Assembly (NCBI GenBank): GCA_944386555.1
Contig: CALXBN010000027.1
Coordinates: 1 to 37,723, forward strand
Source: an uncultured Ruthenibacterium sp.
Lineage (GTDB): Bacteria; Bacillota; Clostridia; Oscillospirales; Ruminococcaceae
Direction of reading: 5' to 3'
Length of the DNA stretch: 37,723 bases
The notes beneath the pieces were generated by a model. The model did no database searches. It was not told where the DNA came from and was given only the letters and a program-made list of their open reading frames with translations. How positions within the stretch are numbered: position 1 is the stretch's first letter; each line of letters begins with the position of its first letter. Shown one piece after another: positions 24,037-30,551 of the stretch. The translations under genes and the position numbers were made by a program.

Positions 24037-25287
24037 TTATTCGTACAGCGGATATTTCTCTACCAGGGCCTTCACCCGGGCGGCGGCATCCGCTTTGCGC
24101 CCCTCGAAATCGGTGATGCAGTCGGCAATACAGCCGGCGATCACATCCATATCGGCTTCATTCATGCCCCGGGTGGTGACGGCCGGGGTGCCCAGCCGCA
24201 CGCCGGAGGTGATGAAGGGGGACTGGGGATCCCCTGGTACGGTGTTTTTGTTGGCGGTGATGCAGATCTCGTCCAGCCGGTGCTCCAGCTCCTTGCCCGT
24301 CACGCCGGTGCCCCGCAGGTCCACTGTCATCAGGTGGTTGTCGGTGCCGCCGCTTACCAGATGCACGCCCCGGGCCAGCAGGCCGGCAGCCAGGGCTTTG
24401 GCATTCAGCACAATCCTGTGCTGGTATGCCTTGAATTCCGGACGCAGCGCCTCGCCCAGGCATACGGCTTTCGCGGCGATGATATGCTCCAGCGGGCCGC
24501 CCTGGGTGCCGGGGAACACGGCTTTGTCAATGGTTTTGGCCAGATCTTCCCGGCACAGGATCATGCCGCCCCGAGGCCCGCGCAGTGTCTTGTGGGTGGT
24601 GGTGGTCACCACGTCCGCCCAGGGAATGGGGCTGGGGTGTTCACCGGCGGCCACCAGGCCGGCGATGTGGGCCATGTCCACCATGAACAGTGCACCATTC
24701 TCTCTGGCCACCTGGGAAATGCGCTGGAAATCGATGGTGCGGGCATAAGCCGAGGCCCCGGCAACGATCAGTTTGGGCCGGCACTCCCGGGCCTTGCGGG
24801 CCAGGTCATCATAATCCAGGAAGCCCTGTTCATCCACGCCGTAACTGACAAAGTGGTAATATTTGCCCGACAGGTTCACCGGGCTGCCGTGGGTCAAATG
24901 TCCGCCGTTGGAAAGATCCATGCCCAGCACGGTGTCGCCGGGGTTCAGCAGGGCAAAATAGACGGCCAGGTTGGCCTGGGCGCCCGAGTGGGGCTGCACA
25001 TTGGCGTGCTGGGCGCCGAACAGCTCACAGGCGCGGGCCCGGGCGATGTTTTCCACCTGGTCCACGCAGGCACAGCCGCCGTAGTAGCGCCGGCCGGGAT
25101 AACCCTCGGCATATTTGTTCGTCAGCACCGACCCCATAGCTGCCATGACAGCCGGGGAGACCAGGTTTTCCGAGGCGATCAGCTCGATATTGCGCCGCTG
25201 CCGGGTCAGCTCGGCACGCATGGCCTGGGCCACTTCCGGGTCGGTGCGGTCCACAAAGCCTATGGTGTCCATCATTTCTGCATACAT
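24037..25287 (-). CDS. glyA: Serine hydroxymethyltransferase
   Basis: A 416-residue PLP enzyme that interconverts serine and glycine while charging tetrahydrofolate with a one-carbon unit. The PLP lysine is Lys233 in [14 protein letters not shown]. Other conserved parts are [55 protein letters not shown] and [15 protein letters not shown]. Length and order are normal. I chose ATG 25287 although its ribosome site is not ideal (GGGGG, with a spacing of about 9); an ATG a few codons inside is possible. The promoter overlaps that of nth in the opposite direction. Confidence 0.95.
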   Translation of the reverse strand: MYAEMMDTIGFVDRTDPEVAQAMRAELTRQRRNIELIASENLVSPAVMAAMGSVLTNKYAEGYPGRRYYGGCACVDQVENIARARACELFGAQHANVQPHSGAQANLAVYFALLNPGDTVLGMDLSNGGHLTHGSPVNLSGKYYHFVSYGVDEQGFLDYDDLARKARECRPKLIVAGASAYARTIDFQRISQVARENGALFMVDMAHIAGLVAAGEHPSPIPWADVVTTTTHKTLRGPRGGMILCREDLAKTIDKAVFPGTQGGPLEHIIAAKAVCLGEALRPEFKAYQHRIVLNAKALAAGLLARGVHLVSGGTDNHLMTVDLRGTGVTGKELEHRLDEICITANKNTVPGDPQSPFITSGVRLGTPAVTTRGMNEADMDVIAGCIADCITDFEGRKADAAARVKALVEKYPLYE

Positions 25288-25330
25288 TCCCAAAAACCCC
25301 CATTCTTTCCTGTGCGGATCCGATGTGTTC

Positions 25331-25359
25331 AGTATACAGCAAATTGCCGTTGCGCACAA
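25331..25359 (-). promoter_or_regulatory. Promoter of glyA
   Basis: Minus strand TTGTGC (25359-25354), 17-bp spacer, TATACT (25336-25331). The -35 overlaps the -35 of the nth promoter by two bases. Confidence 0.78.
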
Positions 25360-25378
25360 GAGGAAATTGTGCTATGAT
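25350..25378 (+). promoter_or_regulatory. Promoter of nth
   Basis: TTGCGC (25350-25355), 17-bp spacer, TATGAT (25373-25378), 32 bp before the ATG. Back to back with the glyA promoter. Confidence 0.72.
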
Positions 25379-25410
25379 TGCCTTGAAAACAAAGGAAAGA
25401 GGAACCGTTC

Positions 25411-26052
25411 ATGCGCACCAAAGAAGAGACCGTGCAGATCGTGCAGCGGCTGAAGGAAGCCTATCCCCTGGCCATCTGCAGCCTGGATTACGACCATGCC
25501 TGGCAGCTGCTGGTCAGCGTGCGCCTCAGCGCTCAGTGCACTGATGCCCGGGTGAACATCGTCACCAAAGAGCTGTTTGCAGAATACCCTACGCTGGAGG
25601 CATTGGCCGGCGCCGGGGCGGATGCCATCGAAGCCATCATCAGGCCTTGCGGCCTGGGCCACAGCAAGGCCAGGGATCTGGCTGCCATGAGCAGAATGCT
25701 GGTGGAAGAATACGGCGGCCGGGTGCCCCAGGCCATGGAGGACCTGCTGCGCTTGCCCGGCGTTGGACGCAAGAGCGCGAACCTGATCCGCGGGGACATT
25801 TTCCACCTGCCGGCGGTAGTGGCAGATACCCACTGCATCCGCATGGCAAACCGGCTGGGCTTTGTGGAGGACTGCACTGACCCGGTGAAGGTGGAAAAAG
25901 CCCTGGCAGCCGTGCTGCCGCCGGAGGAGAGCAACGACTACTGCCACCGCTGTGTACTGCACGGCCGCGCCGTATGCACTGCCCGCAAGGCCAAGTGCGA
26001 TGCGTGCTGCCTGGCGGATTTGTGCCCCACCGCCCGGGCCGCCTTGGCCTGA
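25411..26052 (+). CDS. nth: Endonuclease III
   Basis: A 213-residue base-excision repair enzyme that removes oxidised pyrimidines and nicks at the abasic site. The helix-hairpin-helix is LPGVGRKSANLI (115-126) with catalytic Lys121, and catalytic Asp139 lies in VADTHCIRMANRLG. The [4Fe-4S] cluster has the exact Cx6Cx2Cx5C spacing (Cys189, 196, 199, 205). AAAGGAAAGAGG precedes ATG 25411. An inverted repeat (AGCGCCGG at 26052 with CCGGCGCT at 26088) just after the stop may be a weak terminator; it has no T run. Confidence 0.95.
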   Translation: MRTKEETVQIVQRLKEAYPLAICSLDYDHAWQLLVSVRLSAQCTDARVNIVTKELFAEYPTLEALAGAGADAIEAIIRPCGLGHSKARDLAAMSRMLVEEYGGRVPQAMEDLLRLPGVGRKSANLIRGDIFHLPAVVADTHCIRMANRLGFVEDCTDPVKVEKALAAVLPPEESNDYCHRCVLHGRAVCTARKAKCDACCLADLCPTARAALA

Positions 26053-26129
26053 GCGCCGGCGCAGCCCGGCAAAGGGGCTTTCAGCATCCGGCGCTGTGTG
26101 GGAACAAGCAGAAAAAGGGAGGAGTTTTG

Positions 26130-26552
26130 ATGAAAGATACCGGTAAAACCAAACGGGCGGGGCGCCTGCTGTGCATCTGCCTGGCGCTGTGCCTGGCGGC
26201 GGCGCTGTGCTTGTGCGCCTGCACGGCCTCCGTGCCCGAGGGCATGGACGAGGAACAGGTGAAGCAGGCCGCTGAACAAACCATCCGCCTGCTGGACGAA
26301 CAGGACTATACCGCCCTGATGCACACCATGGACGAGGCCATGCGGGATGCCATTACGGAGCAGCAGTGGGCCGATACCTGGCAGCCCTATGCCGACAGCC
26401 TGGGCGCCCTGGTGGAAGTGGAGAGCCACAGCCTGGTGGAACAGGACGGTTATGCGGTGGACGTGGCCAAGGCCGCCTATGAAAACGGCACGCTGACTTT
26501 TACCCTTAGCTATGATACGGAATACCGTCTGGCGGGCCTGTATATGAAGTGA
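26130..26552 (+). CDS. Small lipoprotein, DUF3887-like
   Basis: A 140-residue exported lipoprotein. A basic N-terminus (KDTGKTKRAGR) is followed by a hydrophobic, Cys-rich core and a lipobox LCAC. The mature part (EQVKQAAEQTIRLLDEQDYTALMHTMDEAMRDAITEQQWADTW) resembles DUF3887 and NTF2-like 'growth or stress' lipoproteins, with a beta-rich second half ending LSYDTEYRLAGLYMK. Function is unknown. GGGAGGAG six bases before ATG 26130 fixes the start. It may be co-transcribed with nth. Confidence 0.75.
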   Translation: MKDTGKTKRAGRLLCICLALCLAAALCLCACTASVPEGMDEEQVKQAAEQTIRLLDEQDYTALMHTMDEAMRDAITEQQWADTWQPYADSLGALVEVESHSLVEQDGYAVDVAKAAYENGTLTFTLSYDTEYRLAGLYMK

Positions 26553-26596
26553 ACGCCGCGCGCGGCATGTGCGCCCGGCCCTTTGGCGGCCAGGCC

Positions 26597-26624
26597 TTGA
26601 CAATGCGCTTTTGTGCGATATAAT
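26597..26624 (+). promoter_or_regulatory. Promoter of the TPP riboswitch-thiT unit
   Basis: TTGACA (26597-26602), 16-bp spacer, TATAAT (26619-26624): both hexamers perfect. Transcription would start just before the riboswitch. Confidence 0.9.
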
Positions 26625-26641
26625 ATTCGATGGACATGAAA

Positions 26642-26741
26642 ACAGGGGCGCTGGGGGCCATCCCCGGCTGAGATCAGGGCAAATTGCAGCCCTGGGTCAC
26701 CTTGAACCTGATCCGGGTAATGCCGGCGTAGGAAGTTTGAG
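26642..26741 (+). ncRNA. TPP riboswitch (THI element)
   Basis: The THI-box signature is clear: GGGGCGCTGGGGGCC, then GGCTGAGAT (the conserved CUGAGA), a variable stem (CAGGGC...GCCCTG), and the second core ACCTTGAACCTGAT followed by CCGGGTAATGCCGGCG. It lies between a consensus promoter and a terminator in front of thiT, so thiamine diphosphate binding should promote termination. Confidence 0.96.
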
Positions 26742-26758
26742 GAATACCGCGTTTCTGC

Positions 26759-26797
26759 GCGCCCTGTGTTTTGTGCACGGGGCGCCTTTTGTTTTTG
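26759..26797 (+). terminator. Riboswitch-controlled terminator
   Basis: GCGCCCTGTG (26759-26768) pairs with CACGGGGCGC (26776-26785; one G-U pair), followed by CTTTTGTTTTTG. Positioned 18 bp after the aptamer, as expected for a transcriptional OFF switch. Confidence 0.88.
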
Positions 26798-26825
26798 TGT
26801 CACATTTTTTGAGGAGGGGTCTTGT

Positions 26826-27404
26826 ATGACCAAATCCATTTCCCGCACGCGCACCCTGGTGGAGTGCGCGCTGATGATTGCCGTGGGCACAGTGCTTGCC
26901 CAGATCAAAATTTACGAGCTGCCCTTCGGCGGCGCCGTCACCCTGCTGAGCATGCTGCCTTTCATCCTGGTCAGCTTCCGCCACGGGGTGAAATGGGGCC
27001 TGGCCACGGGCCTGGTAAACGCCCTGCTGCAGATGCTGACGGGCTTTTATGCGCCGCCCGCCGGTACGGTGATCGCTTTTATCGGCGTAGTGCTGCTGGA
27101 CTATGTGCTGGCCTGCAGCCTGTTGGGTACCGCCGACTGGTTTGCCGGCTTTTTCAAGAACCGTCTGCTGGGCGTGGCTATGGGAACTGCCGCCGTGTGC
27201 GTCATCCGCTTCCTGTGCAGCTGGGTGTCCGGCGCCTGGCTGTGGGGCAGCTACCAGGAATCCTACGAATGGGCCCAGGGGCTGAACGTGTGGGTGTACA
27301 GCCTGATCTACAATGGCAGCTACATGCTGCCGGAGCTGATCCTCACCACCATCGGCGCCGTGCTGCTGTACAGGGCCGCGCCCAAGTTCTTCAGCCATCA
27401 ATAA
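26826..27404 (+). CDS. thiT: Thiamine ECF transporter S component ThiT
   Basis: A 192-residue integral membrane protein with six hydrophobic spans. It is the substrate-binding subunit of the energy-coupling-factor thiamine importer and would use the shared EcfA/EcfT module encoded elsewhere. Family features include the early TLVECALMIAVGTVLAQIKIYELPFGG segment, FRHGVKWGLATGLVNALLQM, and aromatic residues in WLWGSYQESYEWAQGLNVW and IYNGSYMLPEL that fit the thiamine pocket. The TPP riboswitch upstream gives independent support. GAGGAGGGG lies before ATG 26826. Confidence 0.94.
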   Translation: MTKSISRTRTLVECALMIAVGTVLAQIKIYELPFGGAVTLLSMLPFILVSFRHGVKWGLATGLVNALLQMLTGFYAPPAGTVIAFIGVVLLDYVLACSLLGTADWFAGFFKNRLLGVAMGTAAVCVIRFLCSWVSGAWLWGSYQESYEWAQGLNVWVYSLIYNGSYMLPELILTTIGAVLLYRAAPKFFSHQ

Positions 27405-27430
27405 TTGCGCGCTTTTTGTGCAATCATTAC

Positions 27431-27471
27431 AATCAGCGGGGCAAAGTTTTGGCAACTTTGCCCCGCTGATT
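27431..27471. repeat. 18-bp inverted repeat between thiT and the kinase-like gene
   Basis: 27431-27448 pairs perfectly with 27454-27471 around the loop TTGGC. It may terminate thiT (only TTTG follows) and it abuts the extended -10 TGATATAAT (27474-27482) of the next gene. Confidence 0.85.
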
Positions 27472-27473
27472 TG

Positions 27474-27482
27474 TGATATAAT
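27474..27482 (+). promoter_or_regulatory. Extended -10 promoter of the cytidylate-kinase-like gene
   Basis: TGATATAAT, a consensus extended -10, 51 bp before the ATG. The -35 region would fall inside the preceding inverted repeat and is not consensus. Confidence 0.65.
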
Positions 27483-27532
27483 AGAGGCGGAAGCGGATTC
27501 CAGCTTGATGTGTGACAAAGGAGGCGTGCAGC

Positions 27533-28162
27533 ATGGAAGGACGTATTGTGATCTGCATCGGCCGTCAGTTTGGCAGCGGCGGACGGGAGATCGGCAAAGG
27601 CCTGGCCCAGAAACTGGGCATCCCCTGCTACGACAAGGAGATTCTGAAAAAGGCCGCAGAGGACAGCGGCATTTTGCCGGAACTGTTTGAAAAGGCCGAT
27701 GAAAAGCCCACCAACAGCCTGCTGTATTCCCTGTCCACCGGCGCCCATGGGCATTTGATGACGTTCAACAGCTACAACGATTACCTCACCAACGACCGGC
27801 TGTTTGCCTTCCAGAGCGACGCCATCCGCCATATGGCCGAAGAGGGTGCCTGCGTCATCATCGGCCGCTGCGCCGATTACATCCTGCGCGGGCGCAAAGA
27901 CATGCTCAGCGTTTATATCCATGCCTCCATGGAATTGCGCATCCAGCGCATCTGCCGCCTGCGCAATATCGAAGAGGATGCTGCCCGCAGTCTGATCAAA
28001 AAGACGGACCGCAGCCGCGCCAATTACTACAATTTCTACTCCGACAACGACTGGGGCGCCGCCGAGACCTATGACCTCTCGGTGGATGCCGGGCGGCTGG
28101 GCGTGCCCCGGTGTGTGGAATTGCTGGCCGGTGTGGCCGAACATTTGGCCGTGCGGGAATAA
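27533..28162 (+). CDS. Cytidylate kinase-like family protein
   Basis: A 209-residue P-loop protein of the cytidylate-kinase-like group. The P-loop region reads IGRQFGSGGREIGKGLAQKLG (residues about 8-28), followed by YDKEIL, VIIGRCADYILRG and a lid-like RSRANYYNFYSDNDWG. These proteins resemble CMP kinase but are distinct from true Cmk. They occur in many Clostridia with unknown substrates, so a nucleoside monophosphate kinase role is only inferred. AAAGGAGG 8 bases before ATG 27533 fixes the start. Single-gene unit ending in a hairpin terminator. Confidence 0.86.
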   Translation: MEGRIVICIGRQFGSGGREIGKGLAQKLGIPCYDKEILKKAAEDSGILPELFEKADEKPTNSLLYSLSTGAHGHLMTFNSYNDYLTNDRLFAFQSDAIRHMAEEGACVIIGRCADYILRGRKDMLSVYIHASMELRIQRICRLRNIEEDAARSLIKKTDRSRANYYNFYSDNDWGAAETYDLSVDAGRLGVPRCVELLAGVAEHLAVRE

Positions 28163-28189
28163 AGCGCGCCGCCGTAAAACCAAAAGACG

Positions 28190-28216
28190 AAAAGCCTCCC
28201 GGCCGGGGGGCTTTTT
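28190..28216 (+). terminator. Terminator after the kinase-like gene
   Basis: AAAAGCCTCCC pairs with GGGGGGCTTTT (one G-U pair) around GGCC, followed by further T, 27 bp after the stop. Confidence 0.88.
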
Positions 28217-28278
28217 CTGTGCGCCGTGCCCCGCTGCACGCCGGAGGCAAAACTTTTGCGCGCCGGCCCGGTGCGCCA

Positions 28279-28308
28279 TTGTAAAACCATGGCCTGCCGT
28301 TGTATAAT
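28279..28308 (+). promoter_or_regulatory. Promoter of the esterase-rarA-GH3 unit
   Basis: TTGTAA (28279-28284), 18-bp spacer, TATAAT (28303-28308), 50 bp before the ATG. Confidence 0.75.
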
Positions 28309-28358
28309 AAAGAAAATGTCATATCGACAAAGTTTGCGCTCCAAGGAGGAACGACCCC

Positions 28359-29192
28359 ATGGCCTATCTGACATGCGCCCTGAAAAGCCAGGTGATGCAG
28401 CGCACAGTCAACCTGCATCTGTATTTCCCCAATGACCTTCCTCAGTCCGTGGGCAACCGCCCCCGGGCGGTGTTCACGCTGCTGCACGGCTTTTCCAACA
28501 GCGGCGAAGACTGGTTCCAAATGTCTGCCGCCGCCCGCTACGCCGCCGACAATGGCCTGGTGCTGGTAGCGCCGGACTGCGGCAACAGCTTCTACAACAA
28601 CATGATGTACGGCGGTGCCTGGCGCACCTTCCTCATCGAAGAGCTGCCGCTGCTTTTGAACGATATGTTCCGCCTGCCCCAGGGGCGGGATAAAAACTTT
28701 GTAGCGGGTCTGTCCATGGGCGGCTACGGTGCGCTGTACCTGGGCCTCACCCGGCCGGACCTGTACGGAGGATGCGCCAGCTTTTCCGGCGCGGTGGATC
28801 TGCGCATGATGCTGCGCCACACCGATGCTCCCGGCCTGCGTGAGGTGTTCGCGCCGATTTTCGGCGACAGCCTGGCACTGCCGCGCACCAGCGACCTGTT
28901 CGAGATCGTGCGCAAATGCGCCGCCCTGCCCGCCGATAAGCAGCCCCGCATCCTGCTGACCAACGGCCTGCAGGATGTGGAACCCTATCAGATCGTGGCC
29001 CAGAACGATCATTTTCACAAGCTGTGCAGCAGCCTGCACCTGGCCCATTACCGGCGCCTGCAGTGGAACGGCGTGCACGAGTGGAACTTCTGGGATCGCA
29101 GCCTGGTATACGCCATCGACTATTTCCTCAACAACGGCTACGCCAACAAAAAGCTGGGCGACTGGCGCTCCAGCGCGGTGGCCAGCGAATGA
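28359..29192 (+). CDS. Alpha/beta-hydrolase esterase (tributyrin esterase / S-formylglutathione hydrolase-like)
   Basis: A 277-residue cytoplasmic serine esterase. The oxyanion-hole HGFSNSGEDW lies near residue 43, the nucleophile is Ser119 in GLSMGGYGA, and the histidine is in WNGVHEWNFWD near the C-terminus. The layout is that of the EstA/esterase D family, which hydrolyses short-chain acyl or feruloyl-type esters. The physiological ester is unknown; its position upstream of a beta-glucosidase could suggest removal of acyl groups from plant glycans, but rarA lies between. AAGGAGG 9 bases before ATG 28359 fixes the start. Confidence 0.88.
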   Translation: MAYLTCALKSQVMQRTVNLHLYFPNDLPQSVGNRPRAVFTLLHGFSNSGEDWFQMSAAARYAADNGLVLVAPDCGNSFYNNMMYGGAWRTFLIEELPLLLNDMFRLPQGRDKNFVAGLSMGGYGALYLGLTRPDLYGGCASFSGAVDLRMMLRHTDAPGLREVFAPIFGDSLALPRTSDLFEIVRKCAALPADKQPRILLTNGLQDVEPYQIVAQNDHFHKLCSSLHLAHYRRLQWNGVHEWNFWDRSLVYAIDYFLNNGYANKKLGDWRSSAVASE

Positions 29193-29220
29193 GCCGGCCC
29201 GGAAGGGAGGAGGCAGCCCC

Positions 29221-30498
29221 ATGACCCCATTGGCGGACCGCCTGCGCCCGCGCACTTTGGCTGATGTGTGCGGCCAGCAGCATTTGCTGGGCCCGGGCCG
29301 GGCTTTCCGGCGTGCGCTGGAAAAAGGCCGGGTGCCCAATATGATTTTTTACGGCCCGCCGGGTGTGGGCAAAACCACTGTGGCCCGCATCCTGGCAGCA
29401 CAAAGCAAGATGCGCCTGTTTCAGCTCAACGGCACCAGTGCCGGCACCGGCGACATCAAACAGGTGCTGGGAGAGGTGGGCACCCTGGGCGCTGTGGGGG
29501 GCATTTTGCTGTATCTGGACGAGATCCAGTACCTGAACAAAAAGCAGCAGCAGAGCCTGCTGGAATGCCTGGAGGACGGCTCGGTGACGCTGATCGCGTC
29601 CACCACGGAAAACCCGGCGTTCTATATTTACAGCGCTCTGCTCAGCCGGTGCAGCGTGTTCGAGTTCAAACCCCTTGCCCCGGAGGATATCCTGGCCGGC
29701 ATGCACAGGGCGCTGGCGCGCCTGGCGGCGGGGGAGGACGGCCAGCCGCCTCTGGCAGTAGCCCCCGAGGCGGGCGCACTGGAGACCATTTCCCGGGCCG
29801 CCGGCGGCGACATGCGCAAGGCGCTGGGCTGTCTGGAGTTTGCCCTGGCCGCTGCCGAGGAAGAGGGCGGCGCCCTGGCCCTGACGGCGGATCTGGCCGC
29901 CCAGGTGAGTGAACGGGCGGGCGTGCGCCACGACAAAAGCGGCGACGAACATTACGACTGTATCTCCGCGCTGCAGAAAAGCATCCGCGGCTCCGACCCG
30001 GACGCCGCCGTCCATTACCTGGCCCGCATCCTGGAAGGGGGCGATTTGCTGTCCGCCTGCCGGCGGCTGCTGGTGATCGCCGCCGAGGACGTGGGCCTGG
30101 CGTATCCGCTGGCCATCGCCGTCACCAAGGCCTGTGTGGACAGCGCTTTGCAGCTGGGCCTGCCAGAAGGCCGCATCCCCCTGGCGGACGCGGCCATCCT
30201 GCTGGCCACCGCACCCAAGAGCAATTCCGGCGAGGCAGCCATCAACGCCGCCGCCGCGGACATCCGCGCCGGCCGCACCGGCCCGGTGCCCCGTCAGCTG
30301 CAGAACAAGCACTACGACGGCGCCGACGCCGCAGTGAAAGGCCAGCACTATCTGTACCCGCATGATTATCCCAACCACTGGGTGGCCCAGCAGTACCTGC
30401 CCGATGCAATCGCGGGTGCGGTGTACTACCGCCCGGGCCCGAATAAAACCGAGCAGGCTGCCCAGGCTTACTGGCAGAAAATCAAACAGGGGCGCTGA
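29221..30498 (+). CDS. rarA: Replication-associated recombination ATPase RarA/MgsA
   Basis: A 425-residue AAA+ protein that acts at stalled forks. It has LADRLRPRTLADVCGQQHLLG at the start, Walker A GPPGVGKT (45-52), Walker B LLYLDE (96-101), the STTENPAFYIYSALLSRC block with the arginine finger, and the family's C-terminal tetramer part (DKSGDEHYDCISALQKSIRGSDPDAA; YPHDYPNHWVAQQYLP). GGGAGGAGG precedes ATG 29221, 28 bp after the esterase stop. The family symbol is also mgsA. Confidence 0.94.
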   Translation: MTPLADRLRPRTLADVCGQQHLLGPGRAFRRALEKGRVPNMIFYGPPGVGKTTVARILAAQSKMRLFQLNGTSAGTGDIKQVLGEVGTLGAVGGILLYLDEIQYLNKKQQQSLLECLEDGSVTLIASTTENPAFYIYSALLSRCSVFEFKPLAPEDILAGMHRALARLAAGEDGQPPLAVAPEAGALETISRAAGGDMRKALGCLEFALAAAEEEGGALALTADLAAQVSERAGVRHDKSGDEHYDCISALQKSIRGSDPDAAVHYLARILEGGDLLSACRRLLVIAAEDVGLAYPLAIAVTKACVDSALQLGLPEGRIPLADAAILLATAPKSNSGEAAINAAAADIRAGRTGPVPRQLQNKHYDGADAAVKGQHYLYPHDYPNHWVAQQYLPDAIAGAVYYRPGPNKTEQAAQAYWQKIKQGR

Positions 30499-30551
30499 GC
30501 CCCGGCGCACTGCGGGCCCGCGGCGCGCGCCATCAGAAAGGCAGGTGCCCT

